From contig NZ_WSUT01000005.1 in assembly GCF_009789535.1 (NCBI RefSeq), positions 2,928,001 to 2,992,000 on the forward strand: a stretch of DNA of 64,000 nt, in the 5' to 3' direction. A program made the position numbers and the translations under genes. Of this stretch, positions 47,183 to 56,279 are shown in pieces. This DNA is from Sphingomonas carotinifaciens. Lineage in GTDB: Bacteria; Pseudomonadota; Alphaproteobacteria; Sphingomonadales; Sphingomonadaceae. Numbering within the stretch: the stretch's first letter is position 1; the number at the start of each line of letters is the position of its first letter. The notes beneath the pieces are model-generated. The model worked only from the letters and a program-made list of their open reading frames with translations. It had not been told where the DNA came from and did not search any database.

Positions 47183-48832
47183 ATGGCGCGGTATATTTTC
47201 ATCACCGGCGGCGTGGTCTCGTCGCTCGGCAAGGGCCTCATGGCGGCCTCTCTTGCGGCTCTTCTTCAGGCACGCGGCTACCGCGTGCGCATCCGCAAGT
47301 TCGACCCTTATCTGAACGTCGATCCGGGCACGATGAGCCCGTATCAGCATGGCGAGGTGTACGTCACCGACGACGGGGCGGAGACCGATCTCGATCTCGG
47401 CCACTATGAACGCTTCACCGGCGTTGCCAGCCGTCAGTCGGACAACGTCACCTCGGGCCGGATCTACAAGACGATCATCGAGCGCGAGCGTCGCGGCGAC
47501 TATCTGGGCGCGACCGTGCAGGTCATCCCGCACGTCACCGACGCGATCAAGGCGTTCGCCCAGGCCGATACGCTGGACGATGACGGCGAGGATCTGGATT
47601 TCGTGCTTTGCGAGATCGGCGGCACCGTCGGCGACATCGAATCGCTCCCCTTTATCGAGGCGATCCGCCAGCTGAAGAACGAGCTTGGCCGTGGCCGCTC
47701 GATCTCGATCCACGTCACCCTCGTCCCCTATATCGCCGCCGCCGGCGAGCTGAAGACGAAGCCGACCCAGCATTCGGTGCGCGAACTGGCGGCCCTCGGC
47801 GTCGCGCCCGACGTGCTGGTCTGCCGCTGCGAAAAGCCGCTGCCGCCGTCGGAGCGCGCCAAGATCGCGCTGTTCTGCAACGTGCCGTCCTCCGCGGTCA
47901 TTCCCGCGCTCGACGCGGCCAGCATCTATGCGGTGCCGCTGCAATATCACGCCGAAGGGCTCGATTCGGAGGTGCTGCGTGCCTTCGGGATCGAACCCGG
48001 CGCCGCCCCCGATCTGGCCCGCTGGACCGAGATCGTCGACCGCCTCACCAATCCGGAGGGCGAAGTGACGATCGGCGTGGTCGGCAAATATGTCGGCCTG
48101 CAGGATGCCTACAAGTCGCTGAACGAAGCACTCGTCCATGGCGGCATCGCCAACAAGGTGAAGGTCAACATCCGCTGGATCGACGCCGAGCTGTTCGAGG
48201 GCGATCACGGCGAGGTCGCCCAGCATCTGGAGCCGTGCCACGCCATCCTCGTCCCCGGCGCCTTTGGCGAGCGCGGTGCCGAGGGCAAGATCGCCGCGGT
48301 CCGCTTCGCCCGCGAGCGCAACGTGCCCTATTTCGGCATCTGCTTCGGCATGCAGATGGCCTGCGTCGAGGGTGCGCGCGACCTTGCCGGCATCGCGGAT
48401 GCCTCCTCCACCGAGTTCGGCCCGACCGAACAGCCGGTCGTCGGCCTCATCACCGAATGGATGGGCCGCGCCGGGCTGGAAAAGCGCGAGGCGAGCGGCG
48501 ACATGGGCGGCACGATGCGGCTCGGCGCCTATGATGCCAAGCTGGCCGGCAACAGCGTCGTCGCCTCCATCTACGGCAGCAACGACATCTCCGAGCGCCA
48601 TCGTCACCGCTACGAGGTGAATACCGGCTACAAGGAAGCGCTAGAGAAGGGCGGCCTCGTCTTTTCCGGCATGTCGCCCGACGGCACGCTCCCCGAAATC
48701 GTCGAGCGGCCCGACCATCCTTGGTTCGTCGGCGTACAGTTCCACCCGGAACTGAAGTCCAAGCCGTTCGACCCCCACCCCCTGTTCGCCAGCTTCATCG
48801 GCGCCGCCCTGAAGCAAAGCCGGCTGGTGTGA
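47183..48832 (+). CDS. pyrG: CTP synthase
   Basis: A 549-residue enzyme that aminates UTP to CTP with glutamine and ATP. The synthetase domain begins [20 protein letters not shown], and its [20 protein letters not shown] block is intact. The C-terminal glutaminase domain has the nucleophilic Cys in [14 protein letters not shown] and the His-Glu pair in [15 protein letters not shown]. Length is typical. The secG-pyrG order is frequent in alphaproteobacteria. Confidence 0.97.
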   Translation: MARYIFITGGVVSSLGKGLMAASLAALLQARGYRVRIRKFDPYLNVDPGTMSPYQHGEVYVTDDGAETDLDLGHYERFTGVASRQSDNVTSGRIYKTIIERERRGDYLGATVQVIPHVTDAIKAFAQADTLDDDGEDLDFVLCEIGGTVGDIESLPFIEAIRQLKNELGRGRSISIHVTLVPYIAAAGELKTKPTQHSVRELAALGVAPDVLVCRCEKPLPPSERAKIALFCNVPSSAVIPALDAASIYAVPLQYHAEGLDSEVLRAFGIEPGAAPDLARWTEIVDRLTNPEGEVTIGVVGKYVGLQDAYKSLNEALVHGGIANKVKVNIRWIDAELFEGDHGEVAQHLEPCHAILVPGAFGERGAEGKIAAVRFARERNVPYFGICFGMQMACVEGARDLAGIADASSTEFGPTEQPVVGLITEWMGRAGLEKREASGDMGGTMRLGAYDAKLAGNSVVASIYGSNDISERHRHRYEVNTGYKEALEKGGLVFSGMSPDGTLPEIVERPDHPWFVGVQFHPELKSKPFDPHPLFASFIGAALKQSRLV

Positions 48833-48843
48833 TTGTCAAGTAG

Positions 48844-48961
48844 CCCTCTCCCCTTCGGGGAGCATCAGGTAAGCAGCGCCCCGCGCTGTTTAGTCTATGC
48901 CGGGGGCATAGACGACCTGATGCTGGAGGGACCCATCGCAAAGCGATGGGGGGTGAGGGGC
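48844..48961. repeat. Palindromic repeat interrupted by a 62-bp three-way-junction element
   Basis: The outer parts match the intergenic repeat seen at 31926 (CCCTCTCCCC, then GGGACCCATCGC and GCGATGGGGGGTGAGGGGC). Within its first stem sits a 62-bp insert at 48862-48923 with ends GCATCAGGT/ACCTGATGC. The insert holds two perfect inner hairpins, CAGCGC-CCC-GCGCTG (48874-48888) and TCTATGCC-GGG-GGCATAGA (48894-48912). The insert folds as a three-way junction. Confidence 0.8.
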
Positions 48962-48980
48962 CGCCCAGCAGCGCAACGCC

Positions 48981-49019
48981 CAAAACAAACAAAGCGCCCG
49001 GACCTCTCGGCCCGGGCGC
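48981..49019 (-). terminator. Rho-independent terminator of hsp20
   Basis: On the minus strand a perfect 8-bp stem GCGCCCGG/CCGGGCGC is followed by TTTGTTTGTTTT, about 50 bp downstream of the hsp20 stop codon. Confidence 0.85.
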
Positions 49020-49068
49020 CCCGCGGCGCCGTATCAAAGGGAGTTCGACGTCGGCGCCGAGCTTGGGC

Positions 49069-49539
49069 TTATGCGGCCTGGGCTTCACCCTGGTCCGCAT
49101 GCTCCACCGCGGCGAGCGGCTGGCCCGTCTTGATCGCGATCGTCTTGGGCTTCATCGCCTCCGGCACCTCGCGCACGAGGTCGATGACGAGCAGCCCGTC
49201 GTTCAGGCGCGCATCCTCCACGAACACGAAGTCCGCGAGTTCGAAGCGCCGCTCGAACGAGCGATTGGCGATGCCGACATGCAGGAAGTTGGGCGCACCC
49301 GCCTTTTCATCCTTGCGGCCGGCGACGAGCAACAGGTTCTGCTGCGCGGTGATCTCGATCTCGTCACGGCTGAAACCGGCGACCGCGATGGTGATGCGAT
49401 ACCGATCCTCGGCCAGACGCTCGAGGTTGAAGGGGGGATAATTCTCGGCCGTGGCACTGCGTGCGTTGGTTTCGAGAAGGTCGAACAGCCGGTCGAAGCC
49501 GATGGTCGAACGGCGATAAGGGGTCAGGTCGAGTCGCAT
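49069..49539 (-). CDS. Small heat shock protein Hsp20
   Basis: A 156-residue IbpA-like holdase. The N-terminus RLDLTPYRRSTIGFDRLFDL is typical. The alpha-crystallin domain covers about residues 35-125 (YRITIAVAGFSRDEIEITAQ, then FERRFELADFVFVEDA). A GGAGG site lies eight bases before the ATG at 49539. The region upstream contains CTTGAA about 20 bp before CCAAATA, which resembles an alphaproteobacterial RpoH promoter, and a U-rich stretch before the ribosome binding site. Confidence 0.93.
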   Translation of the reverse strand: MRLDLTPYRRSTIGFDRLFDLLETNARSATAENYPPFNLERLAEDRYRITIAVAGFSRDEIEITAQQNLLLVAGRKDEKAGAPNFLHVGIANRSFERRFELADFVFVEDARLNDGLLVIDLVREVPEAMKPKTIAIKTGQPLAAVEHADQGEAQAA

Positions 49540-49784
49540 TTGCAAAACCTCCAAAAGAAGCGAGTTGACGTCTGCGGGATGTCCAGTTCGCTGCGACATC
49601 CAGGCGCGGCCCGTAGCGGCACCGCACGGAACCTATTTGGTTCGCGCTAACCGGCATTCAAGAACCATGATGCAAATTTCGACGCAATAGCTGTGCTTTG
49701 CCGCCGGCAAGGCACAGCCATGTTGAATATCCATCATATCAATAGAGATTACGCGGCGACCAGGGATCACAAGGGAAATCGTTC

Positions 49785-52208
49785 ATGTCGCTCACGCTCG
49801 CGCTGCTGCTCGCCGGCCAGATCGCCGCCGGCCAGCAGACCCCGCCGGACCAGACGGCAGGACCGCAGGACCCCGCGCCCCCCGCCGAGCAGGGACGCCT
49901 CGGCACCGCGCAGCAGGGCGGCGGCGACATCGTCGTCACCGCACGCCGCCGCAACGAAACCGTGCAGTCCGTGCCCATCGCCATATCGGTCATCGGCGGC
50001 ACCGCGCTGGCGGAAACCGGCGCCTATAACGTCAGCCGCCTGACCCAGCTTCAGCCGACGCTGCAATTCTATTCCACCAATCCGCGCAATTCCGCCGCCA
50101 ATATCCGTGGCCTGGGCGCCCCCTTCGGCCTCACCAACGACGGCATCGAACAGGGCGTCGGCATCTATGTCGACCAGGTCTATTACAGCCGCATCGCGTC
50201 CGCGACGTTCGACTTCACCGATACCGAGCGGATCGAGATCCTGCGCGGGCCGCAGGGCACGCTCTACGGCAAGAACACCACCGCCGGCGCGATCAACATT
50301 TCCACCCGCGCGCCCAGCTTCACGCCGGAGGGCCGCGTCGAACTCACCGGCGGCAATCTCGATTTCTTCCAGGGCAAGGCCTCGATTTCCGGCCCGCTGG
50401 TCGACGATCTGGTCGCGATGCGCCTCTCCGCCTCCGTCACCACCCGCCGCGGCACGATCTACAATGTCCGGCAGGACGAATGGCAGAACAGCCAGGACAA
50501 TGTCGGCGTGAAGAGCCAGATCCTCTGGCACGCCACCCCCACGCTCGACCTCACCCTGTCGGGCGATTACAACCGCCAGAACCCCAATTGCTGCGTGCAA
50601 TATTATGCCCGCACCGGCGCGACCCAGCGTCCGCTCAACCGCCAATATGCCGCGCTCGCCGCCGCGCAGGGCTATGCCGTCCCCTCCACCAACGCCTTTG
50701 ACCGGCTGACCGACGTCGACACCGATCTGCGCGCCCGGCAGGAACTGGGCGGCCTGTCGCTGCTCGCCAACTGGGATATCGGCGGGGCCGCGATCACCTC
50801 GGTCTCGGCATGGCGCTTCTGGCATTGGGACCCGTCCAACGACCGCGATTTCATCGGCCTGCCCATCACCACCGTCTCGGCCAACCCCTCGCAGCAGAGC
50901 CAGGTCAGCCAGGAACTGCGCATCGCCTCGACCGGAGAGCGCCGCCTTGATTACGTCGCCGGCCTTTTCTACTTCTGGCAGTCGATCGATACGCAGGGTT
51001 TGCAGGTACAGGGCCCCGCCGCCAGCGCCTTTTTGCTCAATCCGACCAGCGCCGGCGGCCGCAACCCCGCGACCCTCGACGGCCTGACCTCGCGCAACAC
51101 CATCGGGTTCAAGAACACGTCGGCGGCGCTGTTCGGCAAGCTGACCTGGCACGCCACCGATCGCCTGTCGATCTCACCGGGCCTGCGCCTGAACTATGAC
51201 AAGAAGGACGGTTCCTATGTCTCGGTCGTCACCAACGGCACCAACACGCCGCTGACCGCCGACCAGCGCGGCGTCCTCGCCCCGCAAAGCTACCAGCCCA
51301 GTTTCGACAACTGGAACGTGTCCGGCGACATCACCGTCGCCTATGACGTCACGCCCGACGTGCATTATTACGCCACCTATGCGCGCAGCTACAAATCGGG
51401 CGGCATCAACCTGTCGGGCCTGCCGCTCGATCGCAACAACAACCCGATCCTGGAATCGGCGCGCATCGACCCGGAAAAGGTCAACCACTTCGAACTCGGT
51501 CTGAAGACGCAGTTCGCCGACCGCCGTGCGACCGTCAACGTCGCCGCCTTCTGGACCGAGATCGAGGATTATCAGGCCACCGTCACCAACAATCAGGTCG
51601 GCGTGCTGCGCGGCTATCTGGCCAATGCCGGCAAGGTCCGCACCCGCGGTATCGAGATCGACAGCGCCTTCCGTCCGACCTCGCGCCTCAACCTCTACGC
51701 CAACGGCGCCTTCACCGATGCGAAATATGTCCGCTTCGTCGATGCGCCCTGCCCGCCCGAACTCGCCGGCGGCACCGCCCTCCAGCCTGGCCAGACGCCC
51801 GCCCCCGCCGGTACCCCCGGTGCCAGCCCGGACAATTGCAACATCTCGGGCCAGTGGCTGCCCGGCATCTCGCGCTGGGCCTTTTCCTACGGCGCGGAAT
51901 ACGACCTGCCCGCTACCGTCGCCGGGGTCGAGGGTGCCTTCTACCTCGGCTATGACGGCAGCTACCGGTCGAAATTCTCGTCCAACCCGTCACGCTCGGC
52001 CTATACCGACGTGAACGGCTACAGCCTGTCCAATTTCCGCCTGGGCTTCAAGGCACCGAACAGCTGGAACGTCTTTGCCTGGCTGCGCAACGCCTTCGAC
52101 CATGATTATTACGAGCTGCTCGCCACCCAGTCCGGATCGACCGGCCTGATCGTCGGACAGCCCGGCGATCCGCGCACCTATGGCCTGACCGTCTCCAAGT
52201 CCTTTTAA
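49785..52208 (+). CDS. TonB-dependent outer-membrane receptor
   Basis: An 807-residue receptor. After a short signal peptide (MSLTLALLLAGQIAAG) and a Pro/Gln-rich linker comes a TonB-box-like segment (DIVVTARRRNETVQSVPIAI). The plug domain follows (FTDTERIEILRGPQGTLYGK, with the usual RGPQGTLYGKNT motif) and then a 22-strand barrel-like remainder. The C-terminus ends in Phe (YGLTVSKSF). It belongs to the large sphingomonad receptor group often tied to uptake of plant or aromatic compounds, but the ligand cannot be read here. It stands alone. Confidence 0.94.
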   Translation: MSLTLALLLAGQIAAGQQTPPDQTAGPQDPAPPAEQGRLGTAQQGGGDIVVTARRRNETVQSVPIAISVIGGTALAETGAYNVSRLTQLQPTLQFYSTNPRNSAANIRGLGAPFGLTNDGIEQGVGIYVDQVYYSRIASATFDFTDTERIEILRGPQGTLYGKNTTAGAINISTRAPSFTPEGRVELTGGNLDFFQGKASISGPLVDDLVAMRLSASVTTRRGTIYNVRQDEWQNSQDNVGVKSQILWHATPTLDLTLSGDYNRQNPNCCVQYYARTGATQRPLNRQYAALAAAQGYAVPSTNAFDRLTDVDTDLRARQELGGLSLLANWDIGGAAITSVSAWRFWHWDPSNDRDFIGLPITTVSANPSQQSQVSQELRIASTGERRLDYVAGLFYFWQSIDTQGLQVQGPAASAFLLNPTSAGGRNPATLDGLTSRNTIGFKNTSAALFGKLTWHATDRLSISPGLRLNYDKKDGSYVSVVTNGTNTPLTADQRGVLAPQSYQPSFDNWNVSGDITVAYDVTPDVHYYATYARSYKSGGINLSGLPLDRNNNPILESARIDPEKVNHFELGLKTQFADRRATVNVAAFWTEIEDYQATVTNNQVGVLRGYLANAGKVRTRGIEIDSAFRPTSRLNLYANGAFTDAKYVRFVDAPCPPELAGGTALQPGQTPAPAGTPGASPDNCNISGQWLPGISRWAFSYGAEYDLPATVAGVEGAFYLGYDGSYRSKFSSNPSRSAYTDVNGYSLSNFRLGFKAPNSWNVFAWLRNAFDHDYYELLATQSGSTGLIVGQPGDPRTYGLTVSKSF

Positions 52209-52242
52209 CGAGCGAGGGCCGGTCACCCCCGGCCCCCTCCCC

Positions 52243-53208
52243 TCACATCTCGCCTCGCGAGCGGCGGATGGCGTACCACTTCTCCACATTGGCATTATGT
52301 TCGGGCAGCGTGTTGGCGAAGACGTGCCCGCCCGTCCCGTCCGCCACGAAATACAGCGCCGGGCTCGACGCGGGGTTCAGCACCGCATCGATCGACGCCC
52401 GCCCCGGATTCGCGATCGGCCCCACCGGCAGGCCGGCGCTGGCATAAGTATTGTACCCATTCTTGGCGTGCAGTTCGGATCGCAGGATGCGCCGCCCCAG
52501 CGGCCGCCCCCTGGTGATCGGATAGATCACCGTCGGGTCCGCCTGCAACGGCATGCCGATGCGCAGCCGGTTGCCATAGACCGCCGCCACCATCCGCCGC
52601 TCGGACGGCTTGCCCGTTTCCTTCTCGACGATCGAGGCGAGGATGATCGCCTGTTCGGGCGTCGATACCGCGATGTTGGGTTTCCGCTTCGCCCAGGCGT
52701 CTGCCAGATAGCGGTTCATCGCCGCCTGCATCCGCGTCACCACGGCCGCGCGCGTGTCGCCACGCTGAAAGGCGTAGCTGTCCGGCAGGATCGACCCCTC
52801 GGCCGGCACCGGCACCTCCCCGGTCAGGCCGTCCGCCCGCATCAGCGCGTCATGCACCAGGGCCGACGGGTAACCCTCCGGCACCACCACCATCCGCTGG
52901 CGGACCTTGCCGTCCTGCAACAGCGCATAGACCTCGCTGGCGCTGGCTCCGGCGGGCACGTCATACTCGCCCGCCTTGATCGACCCGCCACCGCCAAAGA
53001 CCCGCGCGAGCAGGCGGAAGCGGGTGGCGGAGCGGATCGCCCCGGCCTGTTCCAGCTCGGTCGCCGCGCGTGCCAGGCTGGCGCCCTGCGGCACCACCAC
53101 CGTCACCGGCCGCTCGGCCGGGCCGGCGCCCGCCCACATGTTCGCCGCGACGAACCCCGCCAGCACGATGGCGGCGATCAGCACCAACAGACAGCCCAGC
53201 TTGCGCAT
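52243..53208 (-). CDS. mltG: Endolytic murein transglycosylase MltG
   Basis: A 321-residue inner-membrane enzyme that cuts nascent glycan strands. It has an N-terminal membrane anchor (LGCLLVLIAAIVLAGFVAAN), a LysM-like segment (VVVPQGASLARAATELEQAG), and the YceG domain with catalytic Glu in ILASIVEKETGKPSERRMVA, followed by RIGMPLQADPTVIYPIT. It is the last gene of the fab block, the common order in Proteobacteria. Confidence 0.95.
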   Translation of the reverse strand: MRKLGCLLVLIAAIVLAGFVAANMWAGAGPAERPVTVVVPQGASLARAATELEQAGAIRSATRFRLLARVFGGGGSIKAGEYDVPAGASASEVYALLQDGKVRQRMVVVPEGYPSALVHDALMRADGLTGEVPVPAEGSILPDSYAFQRGDTRAAVVTRMQAAMNRYLADAWAKRKPNIAVSTPEQAIILASIVEKETGKPSERRMVAAVYGNRLRIGMPLQADPTVIYPITRGRPLGRRILRSELHAKNGYNTYASAGLPVGPIANPGRASIDAVLNPASSPALYFVADGTGGHVFANTLPEHNANVEKWYAIRRSRGEM

Positions 53209-53348
53209 CGTCCCTCACCTGCTTGTCATAAACAGAGGCGCCCCGCCTCGCCGTCCGTAACGAACGACAGAAGCGAAGCGCCCCTTGTGCCCCCGCTTTG
53301 CGGGAGCGTCAGCGCGCGGACAAGCCCGGCACCCTGACCTATCGACGT

Positions 53349-54605
53349 TTAGATCGCCTTCATCACCAGCGAGGCGTTGGTCCCGCCAAAGCCGAAGGAG
53401 TTGTTCAGCACCGCCTTGACCTCACGCTTCTTGGCCGTGTGCGGCACCAGGTCGACGCCCTCGGTTCCCTCGTCGGGATTGTCGAGGTTCAGCGTCGGCG
53501 GCACGATCTGATCCCGCAGCGCGAGGATGCAGAAGATGCTCTCCACCGCACCGGCGCCACCGAGCAGATGGCCGATCGCCGACTTGGTGCTCGACATGGA
53601 CGCACCCGACAGGTCGTCGCCGAACACCCGCTTGGCGGCCGCCAGTTCGATCGTGTCCGCCATGGTCGACGTGCCATGGGCGTTGATGTAATCGATGTCC
53701 GACGGCTCCATGCCCGCCTTGCGCAGCGCCATGCGCATCGCATTCTCGGCACCCTTGCCTTCGGGATGCGGCGCGGTGACGTGGTAGGCGTCGCCCGACA
53801 TGCCGTAACCGACGACCTCGGCATAGATCTTGGCGCCGCGCGCCTTGGCATGCTCATATTCCTCGAGCACGACGACGCCCGCGCCCTCGCCCATCACGAA
53901 GCCGTCGCGGCCCTTGTCATAGGGGCGGCTGGCTTCGGTCGGCCGGTCGTTCATGCTCATGTTCAGCGCGCGCGCCTGCGCGAAGCCCGCCACGCCCAGC
54001 GGGTTGATCGTGCTCTCCGCACCACCGGCCAGCATGATGTCGGCATCGTCGTCGCGGATCATCCGCGCCGCGTCACCGATCGAATGTGCGCCTGTCGAAC
54101 AGGCGGTGACGACCGCATGGTTGGGGCCCATCAGGCCATACTTGATGCTGACCTGACCCGAGATCAGGTTGATCAGCCGGCCATGCACGAAGTGCGGGCT
54201 GACCCGTCCGGGGCCGCGCTGGTCCAGATTGACCGATTCGAGCTCGATGCCCGGCAGGCCGCCGATACCCGAGCCGATCGACACGCCCGCACGCAGCCGC
54301 GTCTCTTCGTCCATTTCGGTCAGGCCGGCATCTTCCAGTGCCTGCCCGGCGGCGTCGATGCCATAGACGATGAACGGATCGACCTGGCGCTGGACCTTGT
54401 GGTCGACGCGCTTGTCGGGGTCGAAACCATATTCGTGATCCTTGGGCTTCACCTCGCACGCGATGGTGCATTTCTGCCCCGTGGTATCGAAGCGGGTGAT
54501 CGGACCGGCGCCCGACTTGCCAGCGATCAGATTGGCCCAGGCGGTTTCCACGTCAGCACCCAGCGGCGTGACAAGACCCAGTCCGGTGACGACGACGCGC
54601 CGCAT
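53349..54605 (-). CDS. fabF: Beta-ketoacyl-ACP synthase II
   Basis: A 418-residue condensing enzyme for fatty acid elongation. The catalytic Cys is in VVTACSTGAHSIGDA, with His residues in YINAHGTSTMADTIE and KSAIGHLLGGAGA. The C-terminal loop NNSFGFGGTNASLV is intact. GGAG lies six bases before the ATG at 54605; the ATG at 54617 has no ribosome binding site. It follows acpP on the same strand after a hairpin that may limit read-through. Confidence 0.96.
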   Translation of the reverse strand: MRRVVVTGLGLVTPLGADVETAWANLIAGKSGAGPITRFDTTGQKCTIACEVKPKDHEYGFDPDKRVDHKVQRQVDPFIVYGIDAAGQALEDAGLTEMDEETRLRAGVSIGSGIGGLPGIELESVNLDQRGPGRVSPHFVHGRLINLISGQVSIKYGLMGPNHAVVTACSTGAHSIGDAARMIRDDDADIMLAGGAESTINPLGVAGFAQARALNMSMNDRPTEASRPYDKGRDGFVMGEGAGVVVLEEYEHAKARGAKIYAEVVGYGMSGDAYHVTAPHPEGKGAENAMRMALRKAGMEPSDIDYINAHGTSTMADTIELAAAKRVFGDDLSGASMSSTKSAIGHLLGGAGAVESIFCILALRDQIVPPTLNLDNPDEGTEGVDLVPHTAKKREVKAVLNNSFGFGGTNASLVMKAI

Positions 54606-54623
54606 ATTCCACTCCATTCACAA

Positions 54624-54665
54624 CGAAAACGGCTCCCCGCCCACTATGCCGGGGTCGGGAAGCCG
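54624..54665 (-). terminator. Terminator or attenuator between acpP and fabF
   Basis: On the minus strand a 10-bp stem with one mismatch (CGGCTTCCCG pairing with CGGGGAGCCG) is followed by TTTTCGTT, just upstream of the fabF ribosome binding site. It probably lets acpP be expressed far above fabF. Confidence 0.7.
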
Positions 54666-54708
54666 CTAAATTCCGGCCCTTGACGGGCTAGGTCAATCCC
54701 CGAAGGGA

Positions 54709-54945
54709 TCAGCCCTTATGCTCGTCGATGTACGTGATCGCGTCCTTGACGGTCGTGATCTTCTCGGCGGCATCGTCGGGGATCTCGACCCCGAACTCTT
54801 CCTCGAACGCCATGACGAGCTCGACGATGTCGAGGCTGTCGGCACCGAGATCGTCGATGAAGCTCGCGTCCTCGGTCACCTTGTCGGCTTCGACGCCGAG
54901 ATGCTCGACGACGATCTTCTTCACGCGGTCGGCGGTCTCGCTCAT
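54709..54945 (-). CDS. acpP: Acyl carrier protein
   Basis: A 78-residue acidic protein that carries acyl chains. The phosphopantetheine Ser is in [18 protein letters not shown], followed by [17 protein letters not shown]. The ATG at 54945 gives the usual [12 protein letters not shown] start; the longer open frame is basic and unlike the family. It lies between fabG and fabF in normal order. Confidence 0.97.
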   Translation of the reverse strand: MSETADRVKKIVVEHLGVEADKVTEDASFIDDLGADSLDIVELVMAFEEEFGVEIPDDAAEKITTVKDAITYIDEHKG

Positions 54946-55079
54946 GGTAATCCCTCTTCGTATCCTGCGGGGTTTAACGGTATTCTGAACGCACGTAGAA
55001 CGGGCAAAACGCTGTGGCAAGCCCGTCGGGTTCCTCCTGGACCCCGATTACAGCCCACTCGAAGCCCATCGGACTTCGG

Positions 55080-55820
55080 TCACAACATCGCCATGCCGCC
55101 GTTCACATGCAAGGTCTGCCCGGTCACGTAACCGGCCTCGCGGCTGGCGAGATAGACGACTGCCGCGCCGATGTCTTCCCCCTTGCCGAGGTCGCCGGCG
55201 GGAATTTTGGTCAGCAGCGCGGTCTTCTGCGCCTCGGGCAGCACGTCGGTCATCGCCGATCGGATGAAGCCCGGCGCGACGCAGTTCACCGTCACGTTGC
55301 GGCTCGCCAGTTCCTGCGCGATCGCCTTGGACATGCCGACCAGGCCGGCCTTGGACGCGGCATAGTTCGCCTGCCCCGGATTGCCGGTCGCGCCGACGAT
55401 CGAGGTGATGGAGATCACGCGGCCGAACCGCGCCTTCATCATCGGCTTGGCGGCGGCGCGCATCAGGCGGAACGCGGCTTCCAGATTGACGGAGATCACC
55501 TGATCCCATTCGTCATCCTTCATCCGCATCGTCAGGTTGTCGCGCGTGACCCCGGCATTGTTGACCAGGATGTCCAGCCGGCCGCCCAGTGCGTCCACCG
55601 CCTGCGGCACCAGCGCATCCACCGCCGCGGCGTCGGACAGGTCGCACGGCAGCGCGACATGATCGCCCCCCAGTTCCCCCAGAAACGCCTCCAGCTTCGC
55701 GACGTTCGACCCGGACACCGCCAGCCGCGCCCCCTGCCCCGCCAACGCCCGGGCGATCGCGGACCCGATCCCCCCCGAAGCCCCCGTCACCAGCGCCGTC
55801 ATTCCCGTCAGATCGAACAT
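55080..55820 (-). CDS. fabG: 3-oxoacyl-ACP reductase
   Basis: A 246-residue short-chain dehydrogenase reducing 3-oxoacyl-ACP with NADPH. The nucleotide site is ALVTGASGGIGSAIARALA. Then come NNAGVTRDNL, the catalytic Ser in ISITSIVGATGNPG, and Tyr-x3-Lys in NYAASKAGLVGMSKA. An AAGGA lies nine bases before the ATG at 55820. The gene is separated from fabD by an inserted GxxExxY gene. Confidence 0.96.
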   Translation of the reverse strand: MFDLTGMTALVTGASGGIGSAIARALAGQGARLAVSGSNVAKLEAFLGELGGDHVALPCDLSDAAAVDALVPQAVDALGGRLDILVNNAGVTRDNLTMRMKDDEWDQVISVNLEAAFRLMRAAAKPMMKARFGRVISITSIVGATGNPGQANYAASKAGLVGMSKAIAQELASRNVTVNCVAPGFIRSAMTDVLPEAQKTALLTKIPAGDLGKGEDIGAAVVYLASREAGYVTGQTLHVNGGMAML

Positions 55821-55832
55821 GCTTCGCAATCC

Positions 55833-56279
55833 TTATTGGTTCACGCGAAGACGCGAAGACGCGAAGGCGGTGTGGCCGTTGACGATACGTCGCAGCCCTT
55901 CCTTCAGCGTTGCGCCTCCAAAATTGATGAGCAGCCCCAGGGGCTGTTTCGTCAGTCGAAGATAGGTCAGCAGCTGCTTGCCATGAGCGGCGTTCAGCCG
56001 CTCGACCGATTTGATTTCGACAAGCAGCGCACCGGCCACCACAAGGTCGACCCGGAAAGCCGCGTCAAACGAAAGCCCTTCAAACGTAAACGAAACCGGC
56101 ATCTGCCGCTCGACGCTGTGGCCCAGCGCGCTCAACTTGGCCGCAAGCACCGTCTCGTAAACGCTTTCCAGCAAACCCGGCCCAAGATCACGATGAAGCC
56201 GCAGCGAAACGTCGATGACATCGGAAGCGGCCGCCTCCAGATCCATCATCTTCGCGTCTTCGCGGCTTCGCGTGAACAT
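55833..56279 (-). CDS. GxxExxY family protein
   Basis: A 148-residue protein of the GxxExxY family, with the name-giving motif in HRDLGPGLLESVYETVL and the likely nuclease-like residues in FRVDLVVAGALLVEIKSVE, recalling a PD-(D/E)XK fold. Function is unknown for the family. Its first codons (FTRSREDAK) and last codons (AFASSRLRV) are encoded by 27-bp inverted repeats. The ATG at 56279 overlaps the fabD stop codon; a start at 56249, inside the repeats, is also possible. It interrupts the usual fabD-fabG order and behaves like a small mobile cassette. Confidence 0.88.
   Translation of the reverse strand: MFTRSREDAKMMDLEAAASDVIDVSLRLHRDLGPGLLESVYETVLAAKLSALGHSVERQMPVSFTFEGLSFDAAFRVDLVVAGALLVEIKSVERLNAAHGKQLLTYLRLTKQPLGLLINFGGATLKEGLRRIVNGHTAFASSRLRVNQ
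55840..56276. mobile_element. Putative GxxExxY cassette bounded by 27-bp inverted repeats
   Basis: The left repeat at 55840-55866 and right repeat at 56250-56276 are inverted copies matching at 26 of 27 positions. Both are built from a shorter unit (CGCGAAGA). The 437-bp unit contains only the GxxExxY gene and sits exactly between the fabD stop and the fabG ribosome binding site region. There is no transposase inside, so mobility would need help in trans. No target duplication was recognised. Confidence 0.65.
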
